From: an uncultured Duncaniella sp.
GTDB taxonomy: Bacteria; Bacteroidota; Bacteroidia; Bacteroidales; Muribaculaceae
Direction of reading: 5' to 3'
DNA: 64,000 nt
NCBI GenBank assembly: GCA_910586665.1
Contig: CAJUIX010000001.1
Span: 62,001 to 126,000, forward strand
The notes under the pieces: model-generated
The model's database searches: none
Seen by the model: the letters and a program-made list of their open reading frames with translations, nothing else
Told to the model about the DNA's origin: nothing
Position numbers and translations under genes: made by a program
Part shown: positions 8,463 through 18,283 of the stretch, one piece after another
Layout: each line of letters begins with the position of its first letter
Position numbering within the stretch: the first letter of the stretch is position 1

Positions 8463-10270
8463 AATACTCTGCGATATGAGTTGAAAATCTTTGATTTTGA
8501 GACGAATCCGACATAGCGGCCGTTTTCGACCACCGGCAGATTCCACGCGCCCGTATCATCAAACGCGTTCATCACGCTCTCCATGCTCTGCCCGACGTCG
8601 ACAATGGCCGGCGGCAGCGACATGAACTGGTTGACATACATTCGCTTATACAATTCCGGGCGGAACATGATGTTTCTTATCTCATCGAGTAGCACCACGC
8701 CGAGCAGGCAACCGTCCTTGTCGACTACGGGAAACAGATTGCGCGACGACCGGGATATGGCATTGACCATCTCGCGCAGGTTCATCTCCGGGCGCACCGA
8801 TATGAAGTCGGTCTCAATCACATTGTCGATTTTCAGAAGCGTCAGCACTGCCTTGTCCTTATGGTGCGTGATGAGCTTGCCCTCGTGGGCAAGACGCATG
8901 GTGTAGATGCTGTAGGGTTCAAAGAACTTTATTGTACCATACGAGATAGCCGAGACGATAAGGAGGGGGAGGAAGAGGTCATAGCCACCCGTCAGCTCGG
9001 CTGTAAGGAAGATACCCATCAGAGGGGCGTGCATGACTCCCGACATCACTCCGGCCATACCCATGAGGGCAAAATTCTTGGTCGAAAGGTCGAGGTCGAA
9101 GACTGTGTTAAGAAAATAGGCGAAGAAGAATCCGGCCATGCACCCGACGTAGAGCGAGGGAGCAAATGTGCCACCGCAACCGCCACCACCATTGGTCGAC
9201 GCCGTGGCAAATGATTTCAGGAGCACCAGCGCGGCGATGAAACCAAGAATCCACCATACCGAACCGCGATCCTTATAGAAAATAGAGCTGTTGACGATTG
9301 ACTCCGTGTGCCCGCTGAGCAGCTCGGTTATCGACGTGTAGCCCTCGCCGTAGAGCGGAGGGAAAAGAAAGACAAGGAGAGCCACTATGGAGCCGCCGAC
9401 AAGCACCTTCCTCCAGGGTTTGCCTAGGCGGCGGAACACACCCTCCATCATATTCATGGAGCGTGTGAAGTAGAGCGAAACAAAGCCCAAAAACAAGCCT
9501 AAAAGTATCACAAAAGGTATCCTCGCTGTCACAAACGGTTCACTTTGAACGAAGAAAAATTCCACGTCGTAACCCGTGAATACATAGGCCACAGTAGCGG
9601 CAGTAATCGAGGCTATGAGCAGCGGCATGACCGACACGGTCGTAAGGTCAAGCATCAACACCTCAAGCGTGAAAAGCATACCTGCAATCGGAGCCTTGAA
9701 GATGCCCGCTATACCGGCGGCCGCACCGCAGCCGACAAGAATCATAAGGATTCGAGGCGACATCCTGAACACACGTCCGAGATTTGAGCCGATAGCGGCG
9801 CCGGTGTACACTATAGGGCCTTCCGCTCCGACCGAACCGCCAAAGCCGATGGTTATAGAGCTTGCTATGACTGACGTATACATATTGTGGCGCTTCAGTC
9901 GCGACTTGTTTTGCGATATGGCGTAGAGTACGCGGGTCACGCCGTGCGATATATTGTCGCGCACCACATATTTAACATAGAGCATCGTCAGCAGGATGCC
10001 AATCATTGGGTAGATAAGAAAGAGGAAACTGCCCTCGTCAATATTTATTCTGGATGTCAGCACCGAGCTTATCAAATGGATAAGCGTTTTGAGCACGAGT
10101 GCCGCGACTCCGGCAACAATTCCCACCAACAAGGCAAGAATTATCACAAAGGTCTTCTCCTTTATATGTCGCTCGCGCCACACGAGGAGAGCCATGAACG
10201 CGTCATTAAGACTGTGGCCTATATTATTCAGCATCGAAGTCATAGTTGTCTTTCTATCTGTCTGTATCAC
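8441..10270 (-). CDS. ClC-type chloride channel/antiporter with paired CBS domains
   Basis: This is a 609-residue ClC-family anion transporter. The selectivity-filter motifs are recognisable: GSVGAEGP in the first half and GGTFAPSLYVG in the second, between about ten membrane segments. A C-terminal pair of CBS domains (about residues 470-600) probably senses nucleotides. ClC proteins exchange or conduct chloride and related anions at the inner membrane. The GTG at 10270 overlaps the stop of the upstream sugar transferase gene by 4 bases (GTGA), suggesting translational coupling; an ATG at 10243 is the alternative start. The physiological ion cannot be told from sequence. Confidence 0.9.
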   Translation of the reverse strand: MIQTDRKTTMTSMLNNIGHSLNDAFMALLVWRERHIKEKTFVIILALLVGIVAGVAALVLKTLIHLISSVLTSRINIDEGSFLFLIYPMIGILLTMLYVKYVVRDNISHGVTRVLYAISQNKSRLKRHNMYTSVIASSITIGFGGSVGAEGPIVYTGAAIGSNLGRVFRMSPRILMILVGCGAAAGIAGIFKAPIAGMLFTLEVLMLDLTTVSVMPLLIASITAATVAYVFTGYDVEFFFVQSEPFVTARIPFVILLGLFLGFVSLYFTRSMNMMEGVFRRLGKPWRKVLVGGSIVALLVFLFPPLYGEGYTSITELLSGHTESIVNSSIFYKDRGSVWWILGFIAALVLLKSFATASTNGGGGCGGTFAPSLYVGCMAGFFFAYFLNTVFDLDLSTKNFALMGMAGVMSGVMHAPLMGIFLTAELTGGYDLFLPLLIVSAISYGTIKFFEPYSIYTMRLAHEGKLITHHKDKAVLTLLKIDNVIETDFISVRPEMNLREMVNAISRSSRNLFPVVDKDGCLLGVVLLDEIRNIMFRPELYKRMYVNQFMSLPPAIVDVGQSMESVMNAFDDTGAWNLPVVENGRYVGFVSKSKIFNSYRRVLRHYSED

Positions 10271-11667
10271 TTACCCTCACCCCGGGAAATCGTCCTGATT
10301 GTGTAGAACATGATTTTGAGGTCAAGGCTAATGGATATATTCTGTATGTATAACAAGTCATATTTTAGTCGGGCGGCCATATCGTCGACACTCGAGGCGT
10401 AGCCGAACTTCACCATGCCGAGGGAGGTCAGTCCGGGCCTCACCTGGTGGAGCAGCGCGCAGTGTGGGGCCAGGCGATGGAGCTTCTTCAGATAATACTC
10501 CCTCTCGGGGCGCGGACCGACGAGCGACATGTCGCCGCGCAGCACATTCCAGAGATTCGGAAGCTCGTCAAGACGATACTTTCGCATGAATCGGCCTATG
10601 CCGGTCACTCGCGGATCATCGTCGCTCGACAGCGAAGGCCCTCCGGCCTCGGCATCAACCCTCATGGTGCGGAATTTATGTATCATGAATGTCTTCCTAT
10701 GATAGCCGACCCTCTCCTGCGAGAAAAATACAGGCCCGGAAGATTTAATTTTTATCAGTACAGCGAGCACGAGCATGAGCGGGGCAGACAATATCAGCCC
10801 AACAGAAGAACCGGCCACATCAAGCATCCTCTTCATAGCCACTACTGAGTCCGAGAGCGATGATCGTGATATATCCACGAGCGGCTCTGACAATAGATTA
10901 TCGTATGGCACTCTCGAGACAAGCATCATATAGTCGTCCGGGCTGACATATATATGGCGGTCAAGCGGATACAGAACGCCGAGCAGCCGGAGCGAGCGCT
11001 CACTTTCGGCTTTTGGGAGCACGACCATGAAAGAGCTTGCCCCAGTCCTTTCCAGTTCCGCCTCAAGACGACGCCTGATTTCGGTATCATCGGAAACCTG
11101 CAAGGGCACCGACACATCAAAGACTCCCTTTATCAGCTTCCGGCTTCGGCGGAGCACTCCCATCACCTCCTTTGGTATCTCGGAGCCGAAGGAAAGGACA
11201 AGTACCGCCTCAACTGACGAATGGCTTGTCCTGGATATAATCAGACTCGTCAAAGACAGGCGCGTAAGATATACCGGGATAAAGAGGCAGAGGAAGAACA
11301 AGAGCAATATCTCATAGTTCCACACGCGGCGCGGGAGCACGTCGTTGAGCAACACGACCATGAAGAAGACAATCGAACCCATCGATACACTCACCAGGGT
11401 CGACAAAAACTCCTTCACCCTCGACTTCCCGACGACACTGACATAGTATCCCGACAAATAGTAGAGCCCGAGCATGAAGAAAGGGAACAAGAGTAGTGTC
11501 AGTTTCGGACCCGGGGTTCCGAAAAAGGATGTCAGGTCAGCAAATCTCACACGGAGATTATCGACAAAGAAAAAACGCACGAAGGTGAAGACCACCACCC
11601 CGGCAATAGTCGAGAGATAGTCAGCGAAAATATAGGCAGCACGCAGATTTCGCTCGTTGATTCTCAT
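10267..11667 (-). CDS. Polyprenyl-phosphate sugar-1-phosphate transferase (exopolysaccharide priming)
   Basis: This 466-residue protein has about five N-terminal membrane helices and a C-terminal bacterial sugar transferase domain (about 277-466). The domain shows the family motifs KFRTM, DELPNLWNVL and GDMSLVGPRPE. WbaP/WcaJ-type enzymes move a sugar-1-phosphate from a nucleotide sugar to undecaprenyl phosphate, starting capsule or exopolysaccharide assembly on the inner membrane. No other glycan gene is nearby, so the enzyme is an orphan here. It overlaps tsaC upstream by ATGA and the ClC gene downstream by GTGA. The donor sugar is unknown. Confidence 0.92.
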   Translation of the reverse strand: MRINERNLRAAYIFADYLSTIAGVVVFTFVRFFFVDNLRVRFADLTSFFGTPGPKLTLLLFPFFMLGLYYLSGYYVSVVGKSRVKEFLSTLVSVSMGSIVFFMVVLLNDVLPRRVWNYEILLLFFLCLFIPVYLTRLSLTSLIISRTSHSSVEAVLVLSFGSEIPKEVMGVLRRSRKLIKGVFDVSVPLQVSDDTEIRRRLEAELERTGASSFMVVLPKAESERSLRLLGVLYPLDRHIYVSPDDYMMLVSRVPYDNLLSEPLVDISRSSLSDSVVAMKRMLDVAGSSVGLILSAPLMLVLAVLIKIKSSGPVFFSQERVGYHRKTFMIHKFRTMRVDAEAGGPSLSSDDDPRVTGIGRFMRKYRLDELPNLWNVLRGDMSLVGPRPEREYYLKKLHRLAPHCALLHQVRPGLTSLGMVKFGYASSVDDMAARLKYDLLYIQNISISLDLKIMFYTIRTISRGEGK

Positions 11668-12233
11668 TGGCGGAGTATGACGGTGCTACCGTCGGCATTA
11701 ATCTTTATGACACGCGAAGGACTGCAACGACTCATGTCGTCACGACGAGCCTCCATCACATAATCGACAGCATTGATGATTTCAGCAGCAATCTCAGGGA
11801 ACACCGCTGCCGGAGCTTCCCCGCTTATATTGGCAGAAGTCGACACAAGAGGTTTTCCGAAGCTGCGACACAGAGCCGACGAGACACGTTCACCGGTTAT
11901 GCGTATGCCGACGCTCCCGTCCTCGGCAAGAAGCTCGGGAGCAAGCCCCCGGGCACCCGGGTATATCACCGTCGTCGGACGGTCGCCGCACACGGCAGCA
12001 GCCCCGACACTCTCACGCGAGGCGGAACTGTAGCGGAATATATCCTCTCTGTCGGCCAGCAACGTGATGAGAGCCTTAGAATCGGCACGGCGCTTGATTT
12101 CAAAAATCCGTCGGACGGCCTCGGAGTTGGTCGCGTCGCATCCTATCCCCCAGACCGTATCCGTGGGATAAAGTATCACGCCGCCTCTGTTCAATACCTC
12201 GACAGCCTTGCGTATGTCTTCTTCTAATGCCAT
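11664..12233 (-). CDS. tsaC: L-threonylcarbamoyladenylate synthase (Sua5/YciO/YrdC family)
   Basis: This 189-residue protein has the TsaC/YrdC fold signatures: YPTDTVWGIGCDA near residue 21, the KRR-x-DSKAL basic block, and STSANISGE late in the protein. The enzyme makes threonylcarbamoyl-AMP from threonine, bicarbonate and ATP, the first step of the t6A37 tRNA modification. It is the first gene of a three-gene operon with the sugar transferase and ClC, an association with no obvious functional logic. It is the short TsaC form without the extra Sua5 domain. The N-terminus at 12233 fits the family. Confidence 0.92.
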   Translation of the reverse strand: MALEEDIRKAVEVLNRGGVILYPTDTVWGIGCDATNSEAVRRIFEIKRRADSKALITLLADREDIFRYSSASRESVGAAAVCGDRPTTVIYPGARGLAPELLAEDGSVGIRITGERVSSALCRSFGKPLVSTSANISGEAPAAVFPEIAAEIINAVDYVMEARRDDMSRCSPSRVIKINADGSTVILRQ

Positions 12234-12264
12234 TGCTTTAGTATTGCCACTGGTTTTCCAAGTG

Positions 12265-12272
12265 CAAATTTA
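12265..12272 (-). promoter_or_regulatory. tsaC: -7 element of the tsaC operon
   Basis: TAAATTTG on the minus strand ends 32 bases before the tsaC start. The -33 element is weak. Confidence 0.45.
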
Positions 12273-12445
12273 ATTTATTATTTTCAAATACCCCTGCATA
12301 AGGGGCTTTATTTTTAGTATATGCTTATTTATGAGCCTTCCGACTGAAAAGAGTTTATTTTGGGCTCAATATCATACATCGTGACGCATTTATCGTAATA
12401 TTAATAGCAATTTGCAATTATTTTATAAAAATTTATTGCATTTTG

Positions 12446-12477
12446 CTTGCGAGATTCAAATTTTGTCTATACCTTTG
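12446..12477 (+). promoter_or_regulatory. asnA: Promoter of asnA
   Basis: CTTG at 12446-12449, a 20-base spacer and TACCTTTG at 12470-12477 closely match the Bacteroidota consensus, 41 bases before the asnA start. Confidence 0.65.
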
Positions 12478-12517
12478 TCAAAAATAAAAACAACAATTCA
12501 TCTTTAATTATTCTATT

Positions 12518-13552
12518 ATGCCACTAATCATCCCCCAAAAATATCATCGCAAGCTCCTACCGGAGACAACCGAAGTAGCAATCAAAATGGTCAAGGACGC
12601 CTTCCAGACCACATTCGCCCGTGAGCTACACCTGCGTAGAGTGACCGCACCGCTATTCCTGCTGACAGGCACGGGACTCAACGACAACCTCAACGGCGTA
12701 GAGCAGGCGGTGTCCTTCAACATTGACGCTATGGGGGGACGAACTGCCGAAGTGGTCCACTCCCTTGCCAAGTGGAAAAGATACAAGCTCGGCGCCTATG
12801 ACATCGCTCCCGGCTACGGTCTCTATACCGACATGAACGCCATCCGAACCTTCGAGGACCTTGACAACATACACTCGCTCTACGTCGACCAGTGGGACTG
12901 GGAAAAAAGCATCCGCAAAGAGGACCGCACACTCGCTTATCTCAAAGAGACGGTCCGCACCATCTACCGCACACTCCTCGAGGTAGAGCAAATGGTCTTC
13001 GAGCGCTTCCCCCACATCACCCCGGTGCTCCCGTCCGAGATTAAATTCATCCACGCCGAGGAACTCGCCCGCCAGTATCCCGACAAGACTCCCCGCGAGC
13101 GTGAGGCGATAGCAGCCAAAGAGCATGGCGCCATATTTATTATAGGTATAGGCGCACCGATTGACGGCGGCGAGCCGCACGACGGCCGCTCACCCGACTA
13201 TGACGACTGGATTTCGCTCAACGAGGAGGGCTACCACGGACTCAACGGCGACATCATACTTTGGAATCCTGTGCTCGACATCCCATTTGAAATTTCCTCG
13301 ATGGGCATACGCGTAAGCCCCGAGTCGCTCGTCGAGCAGCTCGAAATACGCGGCTGCCAGGACAGGACCGAACTTCCCTTCCACAAACTCCTGCTCGAGG
13401 GTAAACTCCCCTACTCCATAGGTGGCGGCATCGGGCAGAGCCGACTCTGCATGTTCCTTCTCCACAAAGCACACATCGGCGAGGTCCAGGCCTCTATTTG
13501 GCCCGAGGAGCAAATCAAAGCATGCGCAGCAGCCGGAATCGAACTCCTATAA
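12518..13552 (+). CDS. asnA: Ammonia-dependent asparagine synthetase
   Basis: This 344-residue protein matches AsnA (about 330 in E. coli), a class II aminoacyl-tRNA-synthetase-like enzyme. It makes asparagine from aspartate, ammonia and ATP in the cytoplasm. Recognisable segments are the VEQAVSFNI region, VHSLAKWKR, GLYTDMNAIR, SLYVDQWDWE, and the C-terminal GGGIGQSR motif that binds ATP. It is a single-gene unit with its own promoter and a downstream hairpin terminator. There is no glutaminase domain, so ammonia is the direct nitrogen donor. Confidence 0.96.
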   Translation: MPLIIPQKYHRKLLPETTEVAIKMVKDAFQTTFARELHLRRVTAPLFLLTGTGLNDNLNGVEQAVSFNIDAMGGRTAEVVHSLAKWKRYKLGAYDIAPGYGLYTDMNAIRTFEDLDNIHSLYVDQWDWEKSIRKEDRTLAYLKETVRTIYRTLLEVEQMVFERFPHITPVLPSEIKFIHAEELARQYPDKTPREREAIAAKEHGAIFIIGIGAPIDGGEPHDGRSPDYDDWISLNEEGYHGLNGDIILWNPVLDIPFEISSMGIRVSPESLVEQLEIRGCQDRTELPFHKLLLEGKLPYSIGGGIGQSRLCMFLLHKAHIGEVQASIWPEEQIKACAAAGIELL

Positions 13553-13613
13553 TCGGCAACCGTACATAAATTCTTAATAAACACACACCAACCTCTCCCC
13601 TCTCCCACAGCAT

Positions 13614-13668
13614 CGGCCCGGCCCACAAGACTTTTTATATCGAATCTGCCTTGGTGTCGGGCCGTTTT
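13614..13668 (+). terminator. Terminator after asnA
   Basis: A 7-base GC stem (13614-13620 with 13658-13664) encloses further partial pairing and is followed by TTTT. The rest of the 349-base asnA-dnaK gap holds the dnaK leader. No clear CIRCE element or consensus promoter was recognised there. Confidence 0.6.
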
Positions 13669-13901
13669 CATATCATGCCGGGTCTGTCAATATGTCTGAT
13701 TGGCAGTCGCCATCGGAAATTTTGTCATATTCATACACACAACCCAAAAATTTGATAAAAAGAGAGTTAGACAATAATCAACATTTTTGGCATAAAATTT
13801 GTTACATTAATGAACGTCGGAACAGAAATCAGCCATAAGATTGCGTTCAGACACATATAATAATTAACAAAATTAAAAACACAAAATAAATCTAACTCAT
13901 T

Positions 13902-15806
13902 ATGGGAAAAATTATCGGTATTGACCTTGGAACCACCAATTCCTGCGTCTCTGTTCTTGAAGGCAACGACCCAGTCGTAATTCCTAACAGCGAAGGCCGC
14001 AACACGACTCCTTCTATTGTAGCATTTGTAGACGGCGGCGAGCGCAAAGTAGGTGATCCAGCCAAACGTCAGGCCATCACAAACCCGACACGCACTATAA
14101 ACTCTATCAAACGTTTCATGGGCGAAAGCTGTCAGCAGGTAGCCCAGGAAATTGAACGCGTACCTTATAAAGTGGTCTGCGGCGCCAACAACACTCCCCG
14201 TGTCGACATCGACGGCCGCGAATATACCCCGCAGGAAATTTCTGCAATGATTCTTCAGAAGATGAAGAAAACAGCCGAGGACTACCTCGGACAGTCTGTC
14301 ACCGAAGCAGTCATCACCGTTCCGGCATATTTCAACGACTCACAGCGTCAGGCCACTAAGGAAGCCGGCGAAATCGCAGGCCTCACTGTCAAGCGTATCG
14401 TCAACGAACCTACAGCCGCAGCGCTTGCCTACGGTCTCGACAAGTCCAACAAGGACCAGAAGATTGCCGTGTTCGACCTCGGCGGCGGCACATTCGATAT
14501 CTCCATCCTCGAGCTCGGCGACGGTGTGTTTGAAGTAAAATCGACCAACGGTGACACCCACCTCGGCGGCGACGACTTCGACCATGTCATCATCGACTGG
14601 CTCGCCAACGAGTTCGAGAAAGAGGAAGGCATCGACCTCCGCAAGGACGCAATGGCTCTCCAGCGTCTTAAAGAAGCTGCCGAGAAGGCCAAAATCGAAC
14701 TTTCGTCGACCACTTCGACCGAAATCAACCTCCCCTATATCACAGCCACTGCAACCGGCCCGAAGCACCTCGTGAAGACCCTCACCCGTGCCCAGTTCGA
14801 GCAGCTTGCCGACAAGCTCATCCAGGCCACAATCAAGCCCTGCGAGCAGGCTCTTAAAGACGCCGGCATGACAGCCAAGGACATCGACGAAGTCATCCTC
14901 GTCGGCGGCTCGACCCGTATCCCCGCAATCCAGCAGGTCGTTGAGAAATTCTTCGGCAAGGCTCCTTCAAAGGGCGTTAACCCCGACGAAGTTGTGGCTG
15001 TCGGTGCAGCAATCCAGGGCGGCGTCCTCTCAGGCGACGTTAAGGACGTGCTCCTTCTCGACGTTGTTCCTCTGTCAATCGGTATCGAGACCCTCGGCGG
15101 CGTGATGACCAAAATGATTGAGGCCAACACCACTATCCCGACCCGTAAGAGCGAGACTTTCTCTACCGCAGCCGACAACCAGCCCTCTGTCGAAATCCAC
15201 GTCCTACAGGGCGAGCGTCCTATGGCTAAGGACGACAAGACCCTCGGTAAGTTCCACCTCGACGGCATCGCACCCGCACCCCGCGGCATACCTCAGATTG
15301 AGGTCACTTTCGAGGTCGACGCCAACGGTATCCTCAACGTATCCGCCAAGGATAAGGCCACAGGCAAGGAACAGAGCATCCGTATCGAGGCCTCAAGCGG
15401 CCTTACCGACGCCGAAATCGAGCGCATGAAGAAGGAAGCAGAAGCCAATGCCGCTGCCGACGCCAAAGAAAAGGAGAAGATTGACAAGCTCAACCATGCC
15501 GACACAGTAATCTTCCAGACCGAGAAGCAGCTCCAGGAACTCGGCGACAAGATTCCTGCCGACAAGAAGGCTCAGATTGACAATGCCCTCAACAAGCTCA
15601 AAGAGGCTCACAAGGCACAGGACATTGCTGCAATCGACTCTGCAATCGCCGAAATTCAGAATACATTCGGCGCAATCCAGCAGGAAATCCTCAACGCACA
15701 GCAGTCTGCAGGCGGCGCACAGGCCGGTCCTACCCCCGGCGCATCCCAGGCCGGCAACCCCGGTGAAGGCCACGTCGACGACGTCGAATTCGAGGAAGTA
15801 AAATAA
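13902..15806 (+). CDS. dnaK: Hsp70 chaperone DnaK
   Basis: This 634-residue protein is a full-length DnaK. The N-terminal ATPase domain shows GIDLGTTNS, the VPAYFNDSQRQA segment, DLGGGTFD and VGGSTRIP. The substrate-binding domain and helical lid follow, ending in a low-complexity Gly/Ala/Pro tail and an acidic EFEEVK end in place of the EEVD-like terminus. It refolds and disaggregates proteins in the cytoplasm with DnaJ and GrpE, neither of which is encoded in this window. It is monocistronic, closed by a strong terminator. Confidence 0.98.
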   Translation: MGKIIGIDLGTTNSCVSVLEGNDPVVIPNSEGRNTTPSIVAFVDGGERKVGDPAKRQAITNPTRTINSIKRFMGESCQQVAQEIERVPYKVVCGANNTPRVDIDGREYTPQEISAMILQKMKKTAEDYLGQSVTEAVITVPAYFNDSQRQATKEAGEIAGLTVKRIVNEPTAAALAYGLDKSNKDQKIAVFDLGGGTFDISILELGDGVFEVKSTNGDTHLGGDDFDHVIIDWLANEFEKEEGIDLRKDAMALQRLKEAAEKAKIELSSTTSTEINLPYITATATGPKHLVKTLTRAQFEQLADKLIQATIKPCEQALKDAGMTAKDIDEVILVGGSTRIPAIQQVVEKFFGKAPSKGVNPDEVVAVGAAIQGGVLSGDVKDVLLLDVVPLSIGIETLGGVMTKMIEANTTIPTRKSETFSTAADNQPSVEIHVLQGERPMAKDDKTLGKFHLDGIAPAPRGIPQIEVTFEVDANGILNVSAKDKATGKEQSIRIEASSGLTDAEIERMKKEAEANAAADAKEKEKIDKLNHADTVIFQTEKQLQELGDKIPADKKAQIDNALNKLKEAHKAQDIAAIDSAIAEIQNTFGAIQQEILNAQQSAGGAQAGPTPGASQAGNPGEGHVDDVEFEEVK

Positions 15807-15823
15807 TACATATCAACAACCTA

Positions 15824-15877
15824 TATAACGGTGAGACGCATTGTCAGTCATGACAATGCGTCTCACCGTTATATTTT
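15824..15877 (+). terminator. Strong terminator of dnaK
   Basis: Two perfectly complementary 23-base arms (15824-15846 and 15851-15873) surround a 4-base loop and are followed by TTTT, 18 bases after the dnaK stop. Confidence 0.93.
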
Positions 15878-15921
15878 ACCATTTATAGGACTTTAATAAT
15901 AGTATTATGATACTTTTTTCA

Positions 15922-15929
15922 TAACTTTG
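15922..15929 (+). promoter_or_regulatory. -7 element of the thiamine operon
   Basis: TAACTTTG, a full consensus match, ends about 10 bases before the riboswitch, so the transcript would begin at or just before the aptamer. The -33 match is poor. Confidence 0.6.
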
Positions 15930-15939
15930 CAACCGATTT

Positions 15940-16022
15940 AGGGGTGCACCATTGTCTTGACGGATAATGGGGCTGAGAACAGACCCTTGGAACTTGATCC
16001 GGTTAGTACCGGCGTAAAGAAA
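15940..16022 (+). promoter_or_regulatory. TPP riboswitch (THI element)
   Basis: The conserved blocks of the thiamine pyrophosphate aptamer are present in order: GGGGTGC at the 5' end, GGCTGAGA near 15971, ACCCTTGGAACTTGATC from 15983, and the GGTTAGTACCGGCGTAAAGAA end. The start codon of the receptor gene follows about 10 bases after the aptamer. No terminator hairpin fits in between, so control is probably translational. The regulated genes are the thiamine receptor and PnuT. Confidence 0.95.
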
Positions 16023-16031
16023 AATTGACGC

Positions 16032-18281
16032 ATGAAAAAGCCCTTTTCATCGGCAGCGGTCATCATGTATATGGCCGGTATGCCTTGTGCTGTCGCAGAT
16101 GCGGCAGATGTAAAGACCTCGGAACCGGCCGACAGCCTGGCTATCGAGCTTAGCGGCGTGGAAATCTCTGCCAACCGTGCAGGAGTGAAGACCCCCGTAG
16201 CGTTTACCAACATCAGCCGGGAGGAGATTGCCCGCGGCAACGACGGAAGAGACCTTCCGAGCCTTCTCGAAATGAGTCCCTCGATTATAGCGACGGGCGA
16301 TGCCGGCGCAGGCATCGGCTACAGCAGCATCCGCGTGCGAGGCAGCGACGGTTCGCGCATCAACATCACGGCCAACGGCATCCCTATCAACGACAGCGAG
16401 AGCCACAACGTCTACTGGGTCAATATGCCTGACCTCGCCTCATCGCTGCGTGATATCCAGGTGCAGCGCGGAGCCGGGACGTCGACCAACGGCGCCGGAG
16501 CCTTCGGAGCGTCAATCAATATGCTCACCGACGCCCCCTCCTACGAGCGCTCTGCAATGGTCTCCGCTTCCTACGGCTCCTTCAACTCCAACAAGCAGAC
16601 CGTCAAAGTAGCCTCCGGTCTCTTCGGGGACCACTGGAGCGTCGACGCACGTTTCAGCCACATCGGGTCGGACGGCTACATCGACCGCGCCTTCTCAAAA
16701 CTTTGGAGCTACATGGGACAGCTCGCCTACCGCACCGACGGCACATCGCTACGCCTCCTCGCCTTCGGGGGAAAGGAGCGCACATACATGGCCTGGGACT
16801 ACGCCACAAAGGAGGAAATGGATAAGTACGGCCGCCGCTACAATCCCTGCGGCAAATACACTGCCGACAATGGAGAGACTGCCTTCTACCCCGACCAGTG
16901 CGACAACTTCACCCAACACCACCTCCAGCTGCTCCTGACCCAGAGCCTCGCCTACAATCTTACCCTCAATGCAGCCCTGCACTACACCAAGGGTGACGGC
17001 TACTACGACCAATACAAAACCAAGAGGACTCTTGTCGAGTACGGTCTGGAGCCATTCATTGGCTCGGAAGGCAATCTCGTCGAGAAATCCGACCTCATCC
17101 GCCTCAAGAACAACGACAACGACTTCGGCGGAGGCATGGTCAACTTCAAATACTCCCTCGACAGGCTCTCGCTCGTGGCAGGAGGAGCCGCCAACTGGCA
17201 TCGCGGCAATCACTTCGGCCAGATTAAGTGGGTGCGCAACTATGTCGGCGCCATTAATCCCCTCCAGCAATACTACCGCAACATGGGCCGTAAATTTGAC
17301 TCCAACGCCTTCCTCCGTGCCGACTACGAAATCTGGAACGGCCTCTCGGCCTACGGTGACCTCCAGTTCCGCCACATACATTATACTATAAAAGGTGTAA
17401 GTGACAATTTCGACTGGAATACCGGCGCTATGGGTCTCCTCGACCTCCACCGCGACTGGAACTTCTTCAATCCCAAACTCGGCCTTGCCTACAACCGTGG
17501 CTTCCACCGCGCATACGCCTCATGGAGCGTGGCTCACAAGGAACCGACGCGCGACAACTTTACCGACAGCGACCCTTCCCACTATCCCGAGGCAGAACGC
17601 ATGTTTGACTATGAGCTTGGCTATTTTTACAACAGCTCCCTCTTCTCCATTGGTGCCAACCTATATTACATGGACTACCGAAACCAGCTCGTGGTGACCG
17701 GCCAGCTCTCCGATACCGGCAACGCCATCAGCGTCAACGTCCCCGACTCCTACCGCGCGGGCATAGAGCTGCAAGGCTCGCTCCGCCCTGTCCGCTGGTT
17801 CGACTGGCAGCTCAACGCCACCCTCTCGCGCAACCGCATCAAGGATTTCGTGGAATACATCTATGAGGACGAGTGGGCCAATCCCATTTCCTTCGACCGC
17901 GGCTCGACACCGATAGCTTTCTCTCCCGACTTTATCCTCCACAACGCCTTCAACTTCAACGTCGCCGGCTTCGAGGCGTCACTGGAAAGCCGCTACGTCT
18001 CGAGCCAGTACATGAACAACGCCCGCAGCGCCGAGGCTAAGCTCGACTCATACTTTGTCTCCGACCTCTCGCTCGCCTACACCTTCCGAACCCTCCCCTC
18101 AGTCAAGGAAATGCGCCTCGGACTGACAGTCTACAACATTTTCAACGAAAAGTACTGCAACAACGGCTATTCCGGCGCGGGATACTATCTTGAAAACGAC
18201 CGTCCCGTCATCTACCGCTACGCCGGCTTCGCCGCACAAGCCACGACCAACCTACTCGCAACCATCACAATGACCTTCTGA
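16032..18281 (+). CDS. TonB-dependent outer-membrane receptor for thiamine
   Basis: This 749-residue protein has a signal peptide ending near VADAADV, a plug domain (about 45-160, with the RVRGSDGSRINI region and a TonB-box-like start) and a 22-strand-type barrel ending in an aromatic residue. TonB-dependent receptors import scarce ligands across the outer membrane using energy from TonB-ExbBD. The TPP riboswitch in the leader and the downstream PnuT homologue point to thiamine or a phosphate ester as ligand. The same receptor-PnuT pairing under a TPP riboswitch is known in Bacteroides. Ligand choice rests on context, not on binding residues. Confidence 0.93.
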   Translation: MKKPFSSAAVIMYMAGMPCAVADAADVKTSEPADSLAIELSGVEISANRAGVKTPVAFTNISREEIARGNDGRDLPSLLEMSPSIIATGDAGAGIGYSSIRVRGSDGSRINITANGIPINDSESHNVYWVNMPDLASSLRDIQVQRGAGTSTNGAGAFGASINMLTDAPSYERSAMVSASYGSFNSNKQTVKVASGLFGDHWSVDARFSHIGSDGYIDRAFSKLWSYMGQLAYRTDGTSLRLLAFGGKERTYMAWDYATKEEMDKYGRRYNPCGKYTADNGETAFYPDQCDNFTQHHLQLLLTQSLAYNLTLNAALHYTKGDGYYDQYKTKRTLVEYGLEPFIGSEGNLVEKSDLIRLKNNDNDFGGGMVNFKYSLDRLSLVAGGAANWHRGNHFGQIKWVRNYVGAINPLQQYYRNMGRKFDSNAFLRADYEIWNGLSAYGDLQFRHIHYTIKGVSDNFDWNTGAMGLLDLHRDWNFFNPKLGLAYNRGFHRAYASWSVAHKEPTRDNFTDSDPSHYPEAERMFDYELGYFYNSSLFSIGANLYYMDYRNQLVVTGQLSDTGNAISVNVPDSYRAGIELQGSLRPVRWFDWQLNATLSRNRIKDFVEYIYEDEWANPISFDRGSTPIAFSPDFILHNAFNFNVAGFEASLESRYVSSQYMNNARSAEAKLDSYFVSDLSLAYTFRTLPSVKEMRLGLTVYNIFNEKYCNNGYSGAGYYLENDRPVIYRYAGFAAQATTNLLATITMTF

Positions 18282-18283
18282 TC

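Noticed and set aside
16749..17507. 252-codon frame antisense to the thiamine receptor gene
   Set aside because: Long shadow frames are expected opposite GC-rich coding DNA; it has no start context or recognisable domain.
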